Shown here: piece by piece, positions 26,908-36,116 of the stretch
Layout of the letters: each line of letters starts with the position of its first letter
Position numbering within the stretch: the stretch's first letter is position 1
Source: Fibrobacterota bacterium
GTDB taxonomy: Bacteria; Fibrobacterota; Chitinivibrionia; Chitinivibrionales; Chitinispirillaceae
Direction of reading: 5' to 3'
Length of the DNA stretch: 64,000 bases
Assembly (NCBI GenBank): GCA_023459055.1
Contig: JAEWVR010000025.1
Coordinates: 302,256-366,255 of the forward strand
Program-made: the position numbers and the translations under genes
The notes under the pieces: generated by a model
The model's database searches: none
What the model saw: the letters and a program-made list of their open reading frames with translations, nothing else
What the model was told of the DNA's origin: nothing

Positions 26908-29436
26908 TTAATTACTCTCTGGAAATTTCAAAATAAACGTAGTACCATTCCCCTCTTCGCTTACAAAGTCAATTGTACCACCGAATTCTCCTGTAACAAT
27001 GTTGTGTACTACTGTAAGCCCCATACCGGTTGCTGTGCCAAATGACTTGGTTGTAAAGAGCGGATCAAAAATCCTCATACGATTGTGCGGGGCAATACCA
27101 CTTCCGTTATCCTTTATAGAAACTATGATAAATGAACTTTCATTACGTATGCTTAGTAAGATGTGAGGCTGAGCCATGTTCTTAACTGCGTCAATCGCGT
27201 TTGTCATTAAATTGGTTACTACCTGTGTGAACTTTTGGGGCTGTCCGTAAATACAATAAGCTTTATGAGCGGTATCCAGTGTAAACGTAATTTTTTTACT
27301 ACGTAGTTCAAATCCAATCAGGAGCTCAACTTCCTTTATTTTATCCAGTACATTAAACGATTGTTTTTCCTCTTTTGCATCACGGGTATGAGCCCTGATA
27401 CAACTCACAAATTCTGAGATCTGTGACAGGGATTTATCCGTTAAAGTTGTGCATTTCATAATGTCGGCAACTATATCCCTGTAATCATCCACCGTTATTG
27501 ATGGGTCGGTGATACATCGGTTTAACTCATTTGCAAGGGAGATTAACTTCCTGTTTGATGCACCAATTGACGCCAGGGGTGTATTGATTTCATGCGATAT
27601 TCCAGCTGTCAATCTACCCAAAGCCACGATTTTCTCCGATGCAATAAGTTGTTCCTGATTTTTTCGCAGTAATTCATAGGCATTCTGTAATTTTTCTGTA
27701 TTTCGGGTAATTTCCTCATTAGCCATTAGCAGACTGGCTTTACTGTCCATTATTTCCTGTGACATAAAAGCATTGGTAATTCCGGATATCAGAAATGCGG
27801 TGAAATTATTGTTGAAAAAACCACTTTTACTATTGAGTTCTACCAGTATATATCCGATTGATTCATGTTTATAGAAAAGTGAATGAAGAATAAGCGAATA
27901 CTGATGTTGTATGGTGTAAAGAGAGGATGGAATCAGTTCCCAGGAATCAAACAGATAACCATTCTTATTTTTATAAAACCTGTTCTCCCGGTCTTTTCCC
28001 AGAATGAACAGCCCCTTCGTATGGTCCAGATTGTTATATAGGACGACGTAGACTCCGGTAATACCGATCCGCTGAAAATTTTCTTCAAGATCATCAAGTA
28101 GCTGCTCAATGCCATCAGCACTTCGCAGGTCATTCATGAATTGTTGTAAAAACTGGGATCGTTTATCCATTTTTAAAATTCTGCTGCCAAGCTCATAAAT
28201 TTCTGCTTTTTTAATTACATTCATGGATTTAAAACAGATTGATGCTGCATGGTCTTTTTTAATGCTCTCAAGATCACTGCACTCCCTGTATATCAATTTG
28301 ACAAGTTCGAAACAGATGCTGATGATATCATATGACCGTTTTCTCAGATACGCTGTCAATGATTGTTCAAAAGTGTTACTTGTATCTCCCTGCAGATCCT
28401 CTTTGAAACAATTTATCAGCATATGAAAATCTGCCGGATCAACGTTCACCCCCCACTGATCGGCAATATCCTGAAGGTTGCTTAGCACAGAATTGGTATT
28501 AATATTGTGTTTCACCGGGAGACCTGGAGCTGATGCCTTGATTTCTATCTGCGTGTCTTTACATCCGCACGACTCTCTAAGAACAGTGAAAGCTTGTAAC
28601 CTGACCGAATCATCCACCTGTTCACCATGCATCATTTTATCAAGAATGCATAAACTCTCAACACCCATTTTAAATAATGGTTGCATAACAGTAGTCATAG
28701 GTATGTGGAGAAAACGAGATAACTCAATATTGTCAAAACCGGTTACTTTTACCTGTTCCGGAACTTTAATTCCATAACGCTCCAGAGTCCGAATTGCACC
28801 AACAGCCATTAAATCGTTTGCTGCAATGATTGCATCGAATTGTTTCTTTTCAGACAACCAATTTTCAACAACTGTACAAGCTGTTTCATCTGCAAAATTT
28901 GCATAACGTACCAGATCCGGATTGTATGTAAGACCGGCTTGTACGTGTGCATCCAGAAATCCTTTTAGCCGTTCCTGTGATTCAAGATTCTTCTCTGTAC
29001 CACCGAGAAATGCAAGCGATTTACAATTGTGGTATCTGATCATGTGAGTAACAAGCTCAAACATTATGGAATAATTATCAATAGTAACACTTGGAAAACC
29101 TTCAAGTGCAACTCCGATACTAACTATCGGTAATGGACTATACTGTTTGAGAAAAAGAATTAACTCATCTCTGGTAATATGATTACCAAGAATCGTGGTG
29201 ACCGCAATCAAACCATCAACCCTGCCGGCATTTACATGTTCATAGATAACATTTCGTTTTCGCTGATACTCAACGGGGTGTTTGATCACACCACCGAGAA
29301 AGGAGATCAGATTAATATCACGCTTACGTGCTTCAAAATCGATACCTTCCCAAACCAACGACTGATAGCCGAAATCAAGATCATCCCTTACCCCCAGTTC
29401 ATTGATCAGCAGGCCAACTGTTAAGCGTTTATGCAT
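26908..29436 (-). CDS. LacI-type sugar-binding domain fused to a histidine kinase (paralogue A)
   Basis: An 842-residue protein with the same architecture as its downstream neighbour: LacI/GalR-type ligand domain (~1-280), linker/GAF-like region, H-box with a His near residue 615 (ISHEINTPLASIG), N-box NLMTNAIDAV, DNGSGIAP, GMGLTVVHNIV. By hand count about 44 of the last 228 residues differ from paralogue B, i.e. roughly 80% identity, with the ligand domains more divergent. The shift between SFIV/SFII and other conservative changes suggests a recent duplication followed by specialisation for different ligands. It starts at ATG 29436 (a GTG lies just before). The gap to paralogue B's start is 65 bases, so both are likely co-transcribed. 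Confidence 0.85.
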   Translation of the reverse strand: MHKRLTVGLLINELGVRDDLDFGYQSLVWEGIDFEARKRDINLISFLGGVIKHPVEYQRKRNVIYEHVNAGRVDGLIAVTTILGNHITRDELILFLKQYSPLPIVSIGVALEGFPSVTIDNYSIMFELVTHMIRYHNCKSLAFLGGTEKNLESQERLKGFLDAHVQAGLTYNPDLVRYANFADETACTVVENWLSEKKQFDAIIAANDLMAVGAIRTLERYGIKVPEQVKVTGFDNIELSRFLHIPMTTVMQPLFKMGVESLCILDKMMHGEQVDDSVRLQAFTVLRESCGCKDTQIEIKASAPGLPVKHNINTNSVLSNLQDIADQWGVNVDPADFHMLINCFKEDLQGDTSNTFEQSLTAYLRKRSYDIISICFELVKLIYRECSDLESIKKDHAASICFKSMNVIKKAEIYELGSRILKMDKRSQFLQQFMNDLRSADGIEQLLDDLEENFQRIGITGVYVVLYNNLDHTKGLFILGKDRENRFYKNKNGYLFDSWELIPSSLYTIQHQYSLILHSLFYKHESIGYILVELNSKSGFFNNNFTAFLISGITNAFMSQEIMDSKASLLMANEEITRNTEKLQNAYELLRKNQEQLIASEKIVALGRLTAGISHEINTPLASIGASNRKLISLANELNRCITDPSITVDDYRDIVADIMKCTTLTDKSLSQISEFVSCIRAHTRDAKEEKQSFNVLDKIKEVELLIGFELRSKKITFTLDTAHKAYCIYGQPQKFTQVVTNLMTNAIDAVKNMAQPHILLSIRNESSFIIVSIKDNGSGIAPHNRMRIFDPLFTTKSFGTATGMGLTVVHNIVTGEFGGTIDFVSEEGNGTTFILKFPESN

Positions 29437-29538
29437 CACACATCCATAGGTTAATGGTACTATCAGATTGTACCATCATTTCGAATAACGGTACAAGGCT
29501 ATTCTGTTTTAAACGCTTGATGATGATACAATTTAAAA

Positions 29539-29569
29539 AAAACGTTCCGGACAAAAACCGGAACGTTTT
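29539..29569 (-). terminator. Rho-independent terminator after the alcohol dehydrogenase
   Basis: A perfect 12-bp stem (AAAACGTTCCGG / CCGGAACGTTTT) with a 7-base loop and an A-run on the plus side that is a T-run for minus-strand transcripts. It lies 31 bases after the dehydrogenase stop and separates that operon from the kinase pair. Confidence 0.9.
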
Positions 29570-29599
29570 AAATTAAGAAAATGGAGAAAAAAGTACTAT

Positions 29600-30763
29600 T
29601 TACAAACACATTTTCAGAATAGCGGCGACATCCTGTCTCCCGATTTTTTTGAATCCGCCAACAGGACCAAACATTGTACACTTTTCAGCCATTTCGTCAA
29701 TTTTATCACCACCGATTTTGTAGTGAGCAAGCGTTGATGGTGCACCGAGACTTGTAAAAAAGGCTCTTGTTGCCTCAATGCCTTCAAGCGCTACAGTGTC
29801 ATCACTCTTCCCTTTTGGATCAACACCCCAGACATTTACTGCAAAGTTGTAAAACTTGTTAACATCCGTCTTATACACATACTTCATCCAGTTAGGGAAA
29901 ATTATTGAGAGTCCGCCACCATGGGGAATATCATAAATTGCACTCACCTCATGTTCAATCATGTGACTTGCAAAGTCGGTGTCTTTTCCACATGAAAGTG
30001 ACAGATTTAGTGCCTGTGTTCCACTCCATAGGATTTCTGCACGATAGTCATAGTCATCAAGTTTTGTGAGCAGCTTAGGGCCAATAGCAACTACAGTTTT
30101 CATTACAGCTTCAGACATTCTATCCACAAGATAGGTGGATTTTGTGGGACTAAAATACTGTTCAAACACATGAGCCATAATATCAACCATTCCATAGACT
30201 GTATGATCTCTTGGAACAGTTGCGGTAAGCGCCGGATCAAGAATTGAAAATTTCGGCAGTAACAGCGGTGTCCCGACAGCCCGTTTCATTTTAGAATCCC
30301 AGTCGCTGATAACAGAATTACCATTGCATTCGCTACCGGTTGCAGCAAGTGTCAGAATGCAGCCAATTGGTAACGTTTCGGTAATTACCCCTTTATTCAT
30401 ATAAAAATCCCAGACATCTCCGCTGTATTTTGCCCCAACCGCAATTGCTTTTGCTGAATCAATGACACTACCGCCGCCGATTGCGAGGATAAAATCAACA
30501 TTTTCTTTTTTGCAAATAGCGACGCCATCACGCACTGTCGACAGACGTGGATTGGGCAGAACTCCCCCAATTTGAAGATATTCAAGCCCTGAAGCCCTGA
30601 GCTGTTTTGTCACATTATCAAATAATCCGCTTGACTTAATACGTTCACTTCCATAAACAATCAGTACTTTTTTCCCATACTGTGAACATTCTGCTGCAAT
30701 ATCAGCCTGTGTGTACGTTCCGAAAATTATTTTACATGGTGAATGCCATACGAAATTATTCAT
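29600..30763 (-). CDS. Iron-containing alcohol dehydrogenase, BDH/YqhD type
   Basis: A 387-residue member of the group III alcohol dehydrogenases. The NAD(P)-binding GGGSVIDSAKAIA is near residue 97. The metal-binding site is visible as DIMAHVFEQYFS and the later IEHEVSAIYDIPHGGGLSIIFP with the conserved His residues. The family reduces aldehydes such as butyraldehyde, often NADPH-dependent, in fermentative metabolism. AGGAG lies upstream of the ATG. The acetyltransferase gene ends 21 bases upstream, so the two likely form an operon closed by the terminator at 29539. Confidence 0.88.
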   Translation of the reverse strand: MNNFVWHSPCKIIFGTYTQADIAAECSQYGKKVLIVYGSERIKSSGLFDNVTKQLRASGLEYLQIGGVLPNPRLSTVRDGVAICKKENVDFILAIGGGSVIDSAKAIAVGAKYSGDVWDFYMNKGVITETLPIGCILTLAATGSECNGNSVISDWDSKMKRAVGTPLLLPKFSILDPALTATVPRDHTVYGMVDIMAHVFEQYFSPTKSTYLVDRMSEAVMKTVVAIGPKLLTKLDDYDYRAEILWSGTQALNLSLSCGKDTDFASHMIEHEVSAIYDIPHGGGLSIIFPNWMKYVYKTDVNKFYNFAVNVWGVDPKGKSDDTVALEGIEATRAFFTSLGAPSTLAHYKIGGDKIDEMAEKCTMFGPVGGFKKIGRQDVAAILKMCL

Positions 30764-30784
30764 TTCAATTCTCCTGTTAAAATT

Positions 30785-31336
30785 TTAGTAACCTTTTCCC
30801 TTTATATCAATTATATACTCTGATGTTTCTACTGATGATGGATAGATCATAATGAATTTATCCCACCAGGGATTCGAATTGCCATCATGTGAATTAACAC
30901 AGGTATTGTAAATCACCTTTGCCCCGAGTTTTTCATAAAACCGGGGTACTGCGGTCTGAAATAATGAACAGTCATAGTGCCCGGTATCCACCAGCTTAAA
31001 TGCCTGCCGGACAATTTGATGCCCATAGCCCCTGAGTCGCTGCGATTCATCAACGCACACACAAGCAAGTGCACAATTCCGGAATAGACGTTCCCCTATC
31101 ATGATCTCTCTGAGAAATACTCTCGCATACCCGCTGACAACATTATCATACTTAAAAATAATATGACGTTCTTCCGGACGATCTGCAAAGAATAGTTCAA
31201 GCTCCTCTTCATTACTGTGTTCAATACCATCCTTTGATGGCCAAATGGAACGAACCAGTTGAATAATCCTGATTTTATCGGAATGTGTAATCGTGCTATG
31301 TGTTGTAATGATCAATTCAAAATTGTTTGATACCAT
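30785..31336 (-). CDS. GNAT-family N-acetyltransferase
   Basis: A 183-residue protein with the GNAT core: NVVSGYARVFLREI (strands 2-3), then CALACVCVDESQRLRGYGHQIVRQAF, which contains the acetyl-CoA-binding Q/R-x2-G-x-G motif as RLRGYG, and the closing FYEKLGAKVIYN. GGAG lies five bases before the ATG. The acceptor substrate is unknown. First gene of a two-gene unit with the alcohol dehydrogenase. Confidence 0.85.
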   Translation of the reverse strand: MVSNNFELIITTHSTITHSDKIRIIQLVRSIWPSKDGIEHSNEEELELFFADRPEERHIIFKYDNVVSGYARVFLREIMIGERLFRNCALACVCVDESQRLRGYGHQIVRQAFKLVDTGHYDCSLFQTAVPRFYEKLGAKVIYNTCVNSHDGNSNPWWDKFIMIYPSSVETSEYIIDIKGKGY

Positions 31337-31715
31337 TAAGACTCCTTCTCACCATGTAAGTATCAACCAGATAAACAGTATTCAATTATTAAATCTATAA
31401 CAAACAGTTGATTCAATGCAAATTTATGCTACATTTTCTTATTTTTAATAATAGTGCATGCTTTATCACCGTTTTGCATTACCATTTTATTACACACATT
31501 ACACCATTGTCATTACTATTATAATTCTGACAAAATGCTGCTTGTGCATCTATGATTCATTGTTTATTTTGATTAGTTATTACAATTGTAAATAACGTGC
31601 TATTGTAACCATAACTGACTTTATATCAATACATTAAAGCAATATTCAAACTATAAATGAATTATTTGTTTAAACACAGTGCACATCACAATACAGCACA
31701 AAGTATGGAGGATTA
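31337..31715. other. Divergent promoter region
   Basis: A 379-base, very AT-rich region between the divergent acetyltransferase and the activase-like gene. No gene or clear repeat is seen; it must contain both promoters. GGAGG is present four bases before the ATG at 31716. Confidence 0.4.
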
Positions 31716-34700
31716 ATGAAAGCTCTTGGAATCTGTCTGGGTGCATCGAGCATTAAAACTGTGGTACTTTCAGAAAATGAAGGCCGGTATACACTTTCTG
31801 ATACTCACGTGCTGACCCATGAAAGCAATCCCAGGGACGCATTTAAATCACTTCTTGAAAAAATTGGTTTGGAGCATATCGATTACTGCCTTCTCACCGG
31901 ACGAAAATTCAGGGAGGTTGTCGATCTGCCCTCAATTACAGAGCCGGAATCACTTGAATCTGCACTTCAGTATCTGAGGTTTGACGGGAAGTTGCAAGGC
32001 CATTTCGATGCGATTGTCAGCCTGGGTTCAGAAAGTTTTCTTTTGTATACACTTCATGATGATTTGACAATAGGAACAATCGAAACCGGTAACAAATGTG
32101 CATCAGGAACCGGAGAATTTTTCCTTCAGCAAATCCGTCGAATGAACCTGTCAGTTGACGAAGCGGTTAAAGTGGCTACTGATTCTGAGCCCTATAAAGT
32201 TTCAGGACGTTGTTCGGTATTCTGCAAAAGTGACTGTACTCATGCGCTTAACAAAGGCACTCCGGCAGGAAAAGTAGCCGCCGGCCTGTGCGAAATGATT
32301 GCAGGCAAAGTACTTGATCTTCTTGACAAATCTCCGGGCACGAACATTATTGCGGTTGGTGGTGTGACTAAAAACAGTGTTATCATGAACATGCTTCGTA
32401 AAAACGTTGATACACTGCTGATACCTGACAATGCCGATTATTTTGAAGCCCTTGGTGCTGCATATCACGCATTAAAAAACAAAATAGTTTTTCAGAAAAA
32501 AAACAATTCCCTTTTCGCAAAGCACCACAGTTCTTTTCAAGTGCTTCCACCATTAGAGAACGCCAAGGATCTTGTAGTTTTTGAATCTATTACTGAAGAG
32601 AAAGCATCAGACGGTGATGAGCTTATCTTTGGCCTTGATGTCGGTTCTACGACAACAAAAGCCGTTGCATTACGGCTGAGAGATAATGCTATTGTCGCAA
32701 AAACGTATCTTCGTACCAATGGTAATCCTGTTGCTGCAAGCCGCGAATGTTATACAGCGATAACATCACAGATTACCGCAAATGTTCATTTTGTCGGTCT
32801 CGGTACAACCGGTTCAGGACGTCAGATTGCAGGATTACATGCAGGAACCGATTCGGTAATTAATGAAATTATTGCACATGCAACCGCAGCGGCATATTTT
32901 GACCCCGATGTTGAAACAATTTTCGAAATCGGTGGACAGGACGCAAAATACACCTATCTTGTCAACGGTGTGCCATCAGATTACGCGATGAATGAGGCAT
33001 GCAGTGCAGGAACAGGTTCTTTTCTTGAGGAATCTGCGCAGGAATCAATGGGTTTTGATTACAGGGAGATACAGGATATAGCCATAAAAGCAAAGCGTCC
33101 GCCAAACTTCAACGATCAGTGTGCTGCGTTTATCAGTTCTGATATCAAGACAGCATCACACGAAGGTATTGAACGTGAGGATATTGTTGCCGGACTTGTT
33201 TACTCTATCTGTATGAATTATGTAAACCGGGTAAAAGGCAGGCGCCCTGTCGGTAAAAAAATACTCATGCAGGGTGGTGTCTGTTATAACCGTGCAGTAC
33301 CGCTTGCAATGGCTAATCTTATTCATCATCAGATTATTGTGCCTCCTGAGCCTGGTTTAATGGGTGCATTCGGTGTTGCACTTGAAGTTAAGAACCGTAT
33401 TGTCAATGGCCTGACTCAAAAAAAGACTTTCGATCCGGCCACACTGGCATCACGTGATGTCACCTATGGAAAATCGTTTATCTGCCATGGCGGAACAGAG
33501 CATTGTGACCGCGGCTGTGAAATCGCCATGATTGTTATTGAGGGCAAAAAGTACCCGTTTGGCGGAGCCTGCAATAAATACTACAATCTGATTCATCATG
33601 TGGAACACAATGCAAAGGACTACGACCTTGTAAAGGTTCATCAGGATCTTGTTTTCAGGGAAGCATCAAAACATCCGCATCCAGAAAACAAAGGTCCAAC
33701 AGTTGGAATAAACCGGGCATTTCTAACCAATATGCTATTCCCGCTCTATGAGAAATTTTTCAATGAGCTTGGTGCTAAAATAATTCTCAGTGATACAGTC
33801 GATCCTGATGGTATCAAGCGTAAACGTAGTGCATTCTGCTATCCTGGAGAGATCTCTCATGGTGCATTTGCGAATCTTATCAGTAAAAAGCCGGACTTTA
33901 TTTTTATTCCGTCAGTAATTGAACTATACGTTGACAACGCAAGAACACGCAGACGGGAACATCAGTGTACCTGCCTGCTTCTGCAGAGCGAGCCCTATTA
34001 CCTTAAAAGTGCCTTTAAGGATATTGATCCGTCAATAAAAGTGCTCAGTCCGATTCTTGACTTTTCACAAGGATATGAAACTCAGGAAGCAGAGTTTATA
34101 ACAATCGGCGCAGCACTCGGTGTATCAGAGAACAACGCAAAAGCAGCCTATCATGCGGCAGTCAAGGCTTTTAAGGATTTACAGCAGGAGATACAGCAAA
34201 AAGGTATTGATGCACTTAATAAGCTTGAAAGTAATCCGGATGCAATCGGTATTGTTGTCTTCGGTCGCTACTATAATGCATTTGCTGCTGAGGCAAATAT
34301 GGGTATTCCCGAAAAGTTTGCATCGCGTGGTGTTACCCTTATTCCATGGAGTATCCTCCCCTATCAGCAGGAGGAATGCGAATGTGACATCAACTGGGCT
34401 ATCGGTCAGAATCTCATGAAAGCATCGAAGCTTGTTGCACGACATCCACAGCTTTTCGGCGTATGGATCACCAATTTCAGTTGTGGTCCAGATTCTTTTT
34501 TGTTAACCTATTTCCGTGATTATATGGACATCAAGCCATCACTGACCCTTGAACTTGACAGTCACACTGCTGATGCCGGTATCAATACGCGCATTGAAGC
34601 ATTCCTTGACATTGTTGACAGATTCAGAAAAATGGTCAAACCGGAAACAAAGGCAGTTGATTTCAAACAATCAGAGATAATTATTGAAAACAACAAACCC

Positions 34701-36014
34701 CGGTTTATCGGCTCTGATGGTACCCATACTGATTTAAAGGATCCCTCGGTACACGTTCTGATTCCATCAATGGGTAAACTGACAAGCGAACTCCTTGCTG
34801 CGTCTTTTCGTGGAAGCGGTATGAATGCATCAGCGCTCCCGGTCTACGACCGTGAAGCCCTCCGTATCGGCCGTGCACATACCACCTGTAAAGAGTGCCT
34901 GCCACTTATCCTTACCACCGGTGGTCTTCTTAAATACATGAATGAACGAAAAGAGAAAAACGAGAAGCTTGCCTATTTCATGCCGACATGCGGCGGAAAC
35001 TGCCGGTTTACACAATATAGTGTATTCCTTAATAAATTAATCCAGAAAAATCAGATCTCCGATACAGCACTCCTTACCATGACAAATGAGAATGGATATG
35101 CTGGTTTACAGATTGGTGAAGTAATCAGTACACTTAAATCTGTAATAATTTCCGACTGTATGGAGGATATACGGAATAATATCCGGGTTGTTGCAAAAGA
35201 TTATGATACAGCAATGAACACTTTTGAGCATGTCTGGCAGAATATCATCAGTAATTTCGCTGATCAGAAAACCAAAAACCTGAGCAGGGTACTTGACAAC
35301 GCTGCAAAAGAACTTTCGACAATTGCTTTAAAATATCCGCTTGCACAGGCAAAGACGGTATCGCTTCTTGGAGAAATTTTCGTCCGGCGTGATTATTTCT
35401 CCTGCCAGGATCTCGTCGAACGGCTTGCAAAAAATGATATTGTGGTACGCCGTGCTCCACTGCTTGAATGGCTTAATTATTGTGATTATAATGTCAAAAA
35501 GGGGATTTACGATGCCCAGTTCAATCTGAGCGGGTACCTTGAATTCAAAGCGAAAACATTTCTTCAATCTATATACGAAAAGACAATAAAGCGTGCACTT
35601 GCACGTTCAGGTCTTTACATTTATGAACCGGTTAATGTTCATGAAACGATGGATTACGGTAGCAACTTCTTTAATATCCGATTTACCGGTGAGGCAATTC
35701 TTGTAGCGGGTGCGTTTTTTAAGGATATTTTCCATTCGATTCATGGTGCAATATCAATCGGGCCATTTGCCTGTATGCCAACCCGCATTATTGAAGCTGT
35801 CATGACTGCAGAAGCAAATATGGATACAGCACAGAAGATCGGAGCCGTACACAGTGATCATGTATCCAAAATAAAGGGCGGTCTCCCATTTCTTCCAATC
35901 GAATCTGACGGCAATCCGTTCCCGCAGATACTTGAAGCCCGCATTGAAGCGTTCTGCTTACAGGTTGACAGATTCAAAAAGAAACGTCAGGTGGGAGTGG
36001 CAGGCGTGAAGTAA
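31716..36014 (+). CDS. Giant acyl-CoA dehydratase activase-like protein (BadF/BcrA ATPase x2, DUF2229, HgdB-like)
   Basis: A 1432-residue protein with GGAGG before its ATG. Two ASKHA (actin-like) ATPase domains are visible: residues ~1-260 (MKALGICLGASSIKTVVL, NKCASGTGEFF) and ~305-570 (FGLDVGSTTTKAVAL, GLGTTGSGRQIAG, NEACSAGTGSFLEE), both with the Cys that in 2-hydroxyglutaryl-CoA dehydratase activators binds a [4Fe-4S] cluster. Then a DUF2229 region (PTVGINRAFLTNMLFPLYEKF, FCYPGE) and a C-terminal HgdB-like part with Cys motifs (CKECLPLI, PTCGGNCRF). Such proteins use ATP to drive low-potential electron transfer; the true substrate of these long forms is unknown. Monocistronic. Confidence 0.88.
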   Translation: MKALGICLGASSIKTVVLSENEGRYTLSDTHVLTHESNPRDAFKSLLEKIGLEHIDYCLLTGRKFREVVDLPSITEPESLESALQYLRFDGKLQGHFDAIVSLGSESFLLYTLHDDLTIGTIETGNKCASGTGEFFLQQIRRMNLSVDEAVKVATDSEPYKVSGRCSVFCKSDCTHALNKGTPAGKVAAGLCEMIAGKVLDLLDKSPGTNIIAVGGVTKNSVIMNMLRKNVDTLLIPDNADYFEALGAAYHALKNKIVFQKKNNSLFAKHHSSFQVLPPLENAKDLVVFESITEEKASDGDELIFGLDVGSTTTKAVALRLRDNAIVAKTYLRTNGNPVAASRECYTAITSQITANVHFVGLGTTGSGRQIAGLHAGTDSVINEIIAHATAAAYFDPDVETIFEIGGQDAKYTYLVNGVPSDYAMNEACSAGTGSFLEESAQESMGFDYREIQDIAIKAKRPPNFNDQCAAFISSDIKTASHEGIEREDIVAGLVYSICMNYVNRVKGRRPVGKKILMQGGVCYNRAVPLAMANLIHHQIIVPPEPGLMGAFGVALEVKNRIVNGLTQKKTFDPATLASRDVTYGKSFICHGGTEHCDRGCEIAMIVIEGKKYPFGGACNKYYNLIHHVEHNAKDYDLVKVHQDLVFREASKHPHPENKGPTVGINRAFLTNMLFPLYEKFFNELGAKIILSDTVDPDGIKRKRSAFCYPGEISHGAFANLISKKPDFIFIPSVIELYVDNARTRRREHQCTCLLLQSEPYYLKSAFKDIDPSIKVLSPILDFSQGYETQEAEFITIGAALGVSENNAKAAYHAAVKAFKDLQQEIQQKGIDALNKLESNPDAIGIVVFGRYYNAFAAEANMGIPEKFASRGVTLIPWSILPYQQEECECDINWAIGQNLMKASKLVARHPQLFGVWITNFSCGPDSFLLTYFRDYMDIKPSLTLELDSHTADAGINTRIEAFLDIVDRFRKMVKPETKAVDFKQSEIIIENNKPRFIGSDGTHTDLKDPSVHVLIPSMGKLTSELLAASFRGSGMNASALPVYDREALRIGRAHTTCKECLPLILTTGGLLKYMNERKEKNEKLAYFMPTCGGNCRFTQYSVFLNKLIQKNQISDTALLTMTNENGYAGLQIGEVISTLKSVIISDCMEDIRNNIRVVAKDYDTAMNTFEHVWQNIISNFADQKTKNLSRVLDNAAKELSTIALKYPLAQAKTVSLLGEIFVRRDYFSCQDLVERLAKNDIVVRRAPLLEWLNYCDYNVKKGIYDAQFNLSGYLEFKAKTFLQSIYEKTIKRALARSGLYIYEPVNVHETMDYGSNFFNIRFTGEAILVAGAFFKDIFHSIHGAISIGPFACMPTRIIEAVMTAEANMDTAQKIGAVHSDHVSKIKGGLPFLPIESDGNPFPQILEARIEAFCLQVDRFKKKRQVGVAGVK

Positions 36015-36116
36015 GATGTTTTAAAAAGCAAATAATCTTTCTTGCATACTATGAGACACCCGAATTAGTTTCAAAGCATCATTGAGAGATCCGTTCACAT
36101 TGTAAGGGAGTTTTTT

